Below, piece after piece: positions 62,640-64,000 of a stretch of 64,000 nt of DNA. The DNA is from Tritrichomonas musculus (lineage: Eukaryota > Parabasalia > Tritrichomonadida > Tritrichomonadidae): the NCBI GenBank assembly GCA_039105265.1, contig JAPFFF010000020.1, forward strand, positions 1,815,001-1,879,000. Direction: 5' to 3'. Each line of letters starts with the position of its first letter. Positions within the stretch are counted from its first letter, which is position 1. The notes beneath the pieces were generated by a model. The model was given only the letters and a program-made list of their open reading frames with translations. It made no database searches and was not told where the DNA came from. Position numbers and translations under genes: made by a program.

Positions 62640-62885
62640 TCATATTGAAGATGCACGTTCTTTTGATTGGAAATAGCTATATTTGTCTTCATTGAGAGCA
62701 TTTTCTGGAAGATTGAGAAATGGAGAACTTGTGACATTAATATCTTGCTTGATGGTTCCTTTTTCTTTGAAAAAGTGGAGAATACATTCAAATTTTTTAT
62801 TTGAATCATATTCAATTGAAATTGCTTTCGTTTTGTATCGTTTGCCTCTTGGCGGGGATGGTTCATCAAACTTTGATGTATTTTT
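62640..62885 (-). pseudogene. C-terminal relic, F5/8-type (discoidin-like) protein
   Basis: A minus-strand frame without a start reads 'PRGKRYKTKAISIEYDSNKK' and then 'FECILHFFKEKGTIKQDINVTSS', ending in TGA at 62640-62642. The 'ISIEY...FECIL..F....I...INVTSS' pattern resembles the discoidin-like modules of trichomonad BTB/F5-8 proteins. Only this end remains. The overlapping ATG-containing frame is not supported. Confidence 0.5.
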
Positions 62886-63155
62886 TCGCTATATCTCGTT
62901 AGTTAACTGGGTGTATTCGAATTTTTTTAAGAAATGTAATATTATTTGCCATCGATATATTTTGGAAATCAACATATTCACAAAGAATTGAATATGATGG
63001 TATTTATTCGTCGAAAGAAGATTTATCTGGAATATTGTGCAAGATCTGTAAGTTTAAATATAAATTAATTGTAAAGATTTCCAGTGACTTTATTTTTCAT
63101 TTAATAATAACTTTTTGAATAGAGATTAATGACATTTTTTTTTTATTTGGATAAA

Positions 63156-64000
63156 ATGAAAACATATTCATTCTTCCTTAAAAACAAAGAATTTAAAATT
63201 CCTCGAGATATGGAAATTCTTTTGGCTTTCCCACGAGAGATAAGTAATTTTTTCATTCAAAACGAAAAATACTTTATTAAATCAAATGCAACAAACGAAG
63301 TTTTTGAAACATTCCTGAATTATATGATTACCAAAGAATCAATGCCAGACATTAATTCTGATAATTATGATCAATATCAACAATTAAGTATTGAATTTGA
63401 TATTTTAAAAGATCACTTATCAAAGCCGGAATTTAAAGAAATCCGTATAATATCAAATTTAAAAGTTGCTATTTCTATGGGAAATATTAATAAATCAATT
63501 TTTGAAGATGATATCTCCGCAAATCTTGATCTTTATCTTGACAAGTATACAAATGAAATGAAAAATATTCCATTATCTTCTCTATATAACATTTTCTATA
63601 ACAAAAAAAGAATATTAAATGATCATGAAAAAGCATATCAATTTATCATTTCAAATTGTGCTAATGATAATGATCAAATTAAAGCAAATTCTTTTTTTAT
63701 TCTTCTTGGAAGTTTGGAGGGCAGTAAATTAACAAAGAATTCAATCAACGAATGTTTTCTGAAGAAAAACGATCATTTTGAATTCATTCCAAAAACGGAT
63801 TTTTCATATATAGAAAAAATTAATCAACAAAGAATTAGACTTTTATACATAACAATCAATTATAAAGTCCTTAATTTGAATTTTATCAATCAATTAAATA
63901 GAGAAAATTCAAAATACGTTATAAATTGGAGCTGTATTTCCGCTGATAAAGAATTATTATATATGTTGAGGTATCAAAAGAATTATTTTACTTTTTTTGA
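63156..64000 (+). CDS. BTB/POZ-like protein, 5' part (runs off the window)
   Basis: The frame is open from the ATG at 63156 to the window end (281 codons plus 2 nt). The first 100 residues follow the divergent trichomonad BTB pattern: 'FKIPRDMEILLAFPREISNFF', then 'ATNEVFETFLNYMITKESMPDINSDNY' and a helix 'LSIEFDILKDHL'. BTB folds mediate dimerisation and often recruit cullin-3 ligases. The region after it is helical, with Asn/Asp-rich stretches and no recognised domain so far. Many family members carry ankyrin or F5/8 modules downstream, which would lie outside the window. Confidence 0.75.
   Translation, partial: MKTYSFFLKNKEFKIPRDMEILLAFPREISNFFIQNEKYFIKSNATNEVFETFLNYMITKESMPDINSDNYDQYQQLSIEFDILKDHLSKPEFKEIRIISNLKVAISMGNINKSIFEDDISANLDLYLDKYTNEMKNIPLSSLYNIFYNKKRILNDHEKAYQFIISNCANDNDQIKANSFFILLGSLEGSKLTKNSINECFLKKNDHFEFIPKTDFSYIEKINQQRIRLLYITINYKVLNLNFINQLNRENSKYVINWSCISADKELLYMLRYQKNYFTFF

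Noticed and set aside
62636-62991. 77-aa and 102-aa ORFs overlapping the discoidin-like relic
   Set aside because: A third frame without ATG has the better protein texture; these two are shadows.
1-64000. TTCAA-type words 5-35 bp upstream of several start codons as trichomonad initiator elements
   Set aside because: The consensus initiator is not matched well, and such words are frequent by chance in this composition, so no promoter was annotated.
1-64000. CRISPR arrays, rRNA genes, further tRNAs and riboswitches
   Set aside because: None was seen; spaced direct repeats here are tandem or palindromic and do not form repeat-spacer arrays.

Overview
This window looks like nuclear DNA of a trichomonad (Parabasalia), most likely a Tritrichomonas-type genome. 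The reasons are strong A+T richness, intronless protein genes with short spacers, many BspA-like leucine-rich-repeat (LRR) genes and relics, a membrane-anchored M60/enhancin-like peptidase, TKL-type and kinase-Sel1 genes, a BTB-like gene, and Maverick/Polinton fossils. The species call is inference from gene content; no rRNA or other decisive marker is present.

Layout. 1-8.3 kb: the 3' end of a BspA-like gene, a probable PP6 (SAPS) regulatory subunit gene, and a large UBR-box E3 ligase gene on the minus strand. 8.9-9.0 kb: tRNA-Glu(UUC). 9.0-16.3 kb: a broken Maverick/Polinton (polymerase B and integrase pieces, small ORFs), an SF2 DEVH helicase, tandem repeats and an unusual GC-rich patch full of short inverted repeats. 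16.6-26.3 kb: LRR genes and relics, a decayed bacterial-type nucleotide kinase, and a 3,974-bp DNA transposon that splits one long LRR gene and itself carries a nested 904-bp inverted-repeat element. 27.4-31.5 kb: the M60 peptidase. 33.3-39.8 kb: a graveyard with a RhoGEF that has lost its core, two decayed kinases, a Sel1 relic and two LRR relics. 41.5-48.7 kb: a 1,380-bp inverted-repeat element, a second Polinton fossil and a long-armed foldback element. 48.8-64 kb: a PARP gene, a small unknown gene, a frameshifted relic, RAD50, a kinase-Sel1 gene, a 1,064-bp transposon with a Myb-like ORF, a small relic, and a BTB-like gene running off the end.

Intact cellular genes cover phosphatase regulation, ubiquitin-dependent degradation, ADP-ribosylation, double-strand-break repair, signalling and surface glycan/mucin attack. 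They do not form an obvious shared pathway.

The strongest discovery is the mobile-element record. Four separate inverted-repeat elements each have perfect 8-bp target duplications (CATCAAAA, ATTTATTT, CATAATAC, GAAATATT). The largest encodes an apparently intact 722-aa P-element/THAP9-like transposase. Removing it and one duplication copy restores a 1,016-codon LRR gene exactly in frame. All assignments come from reading the sequence; no database search was run.
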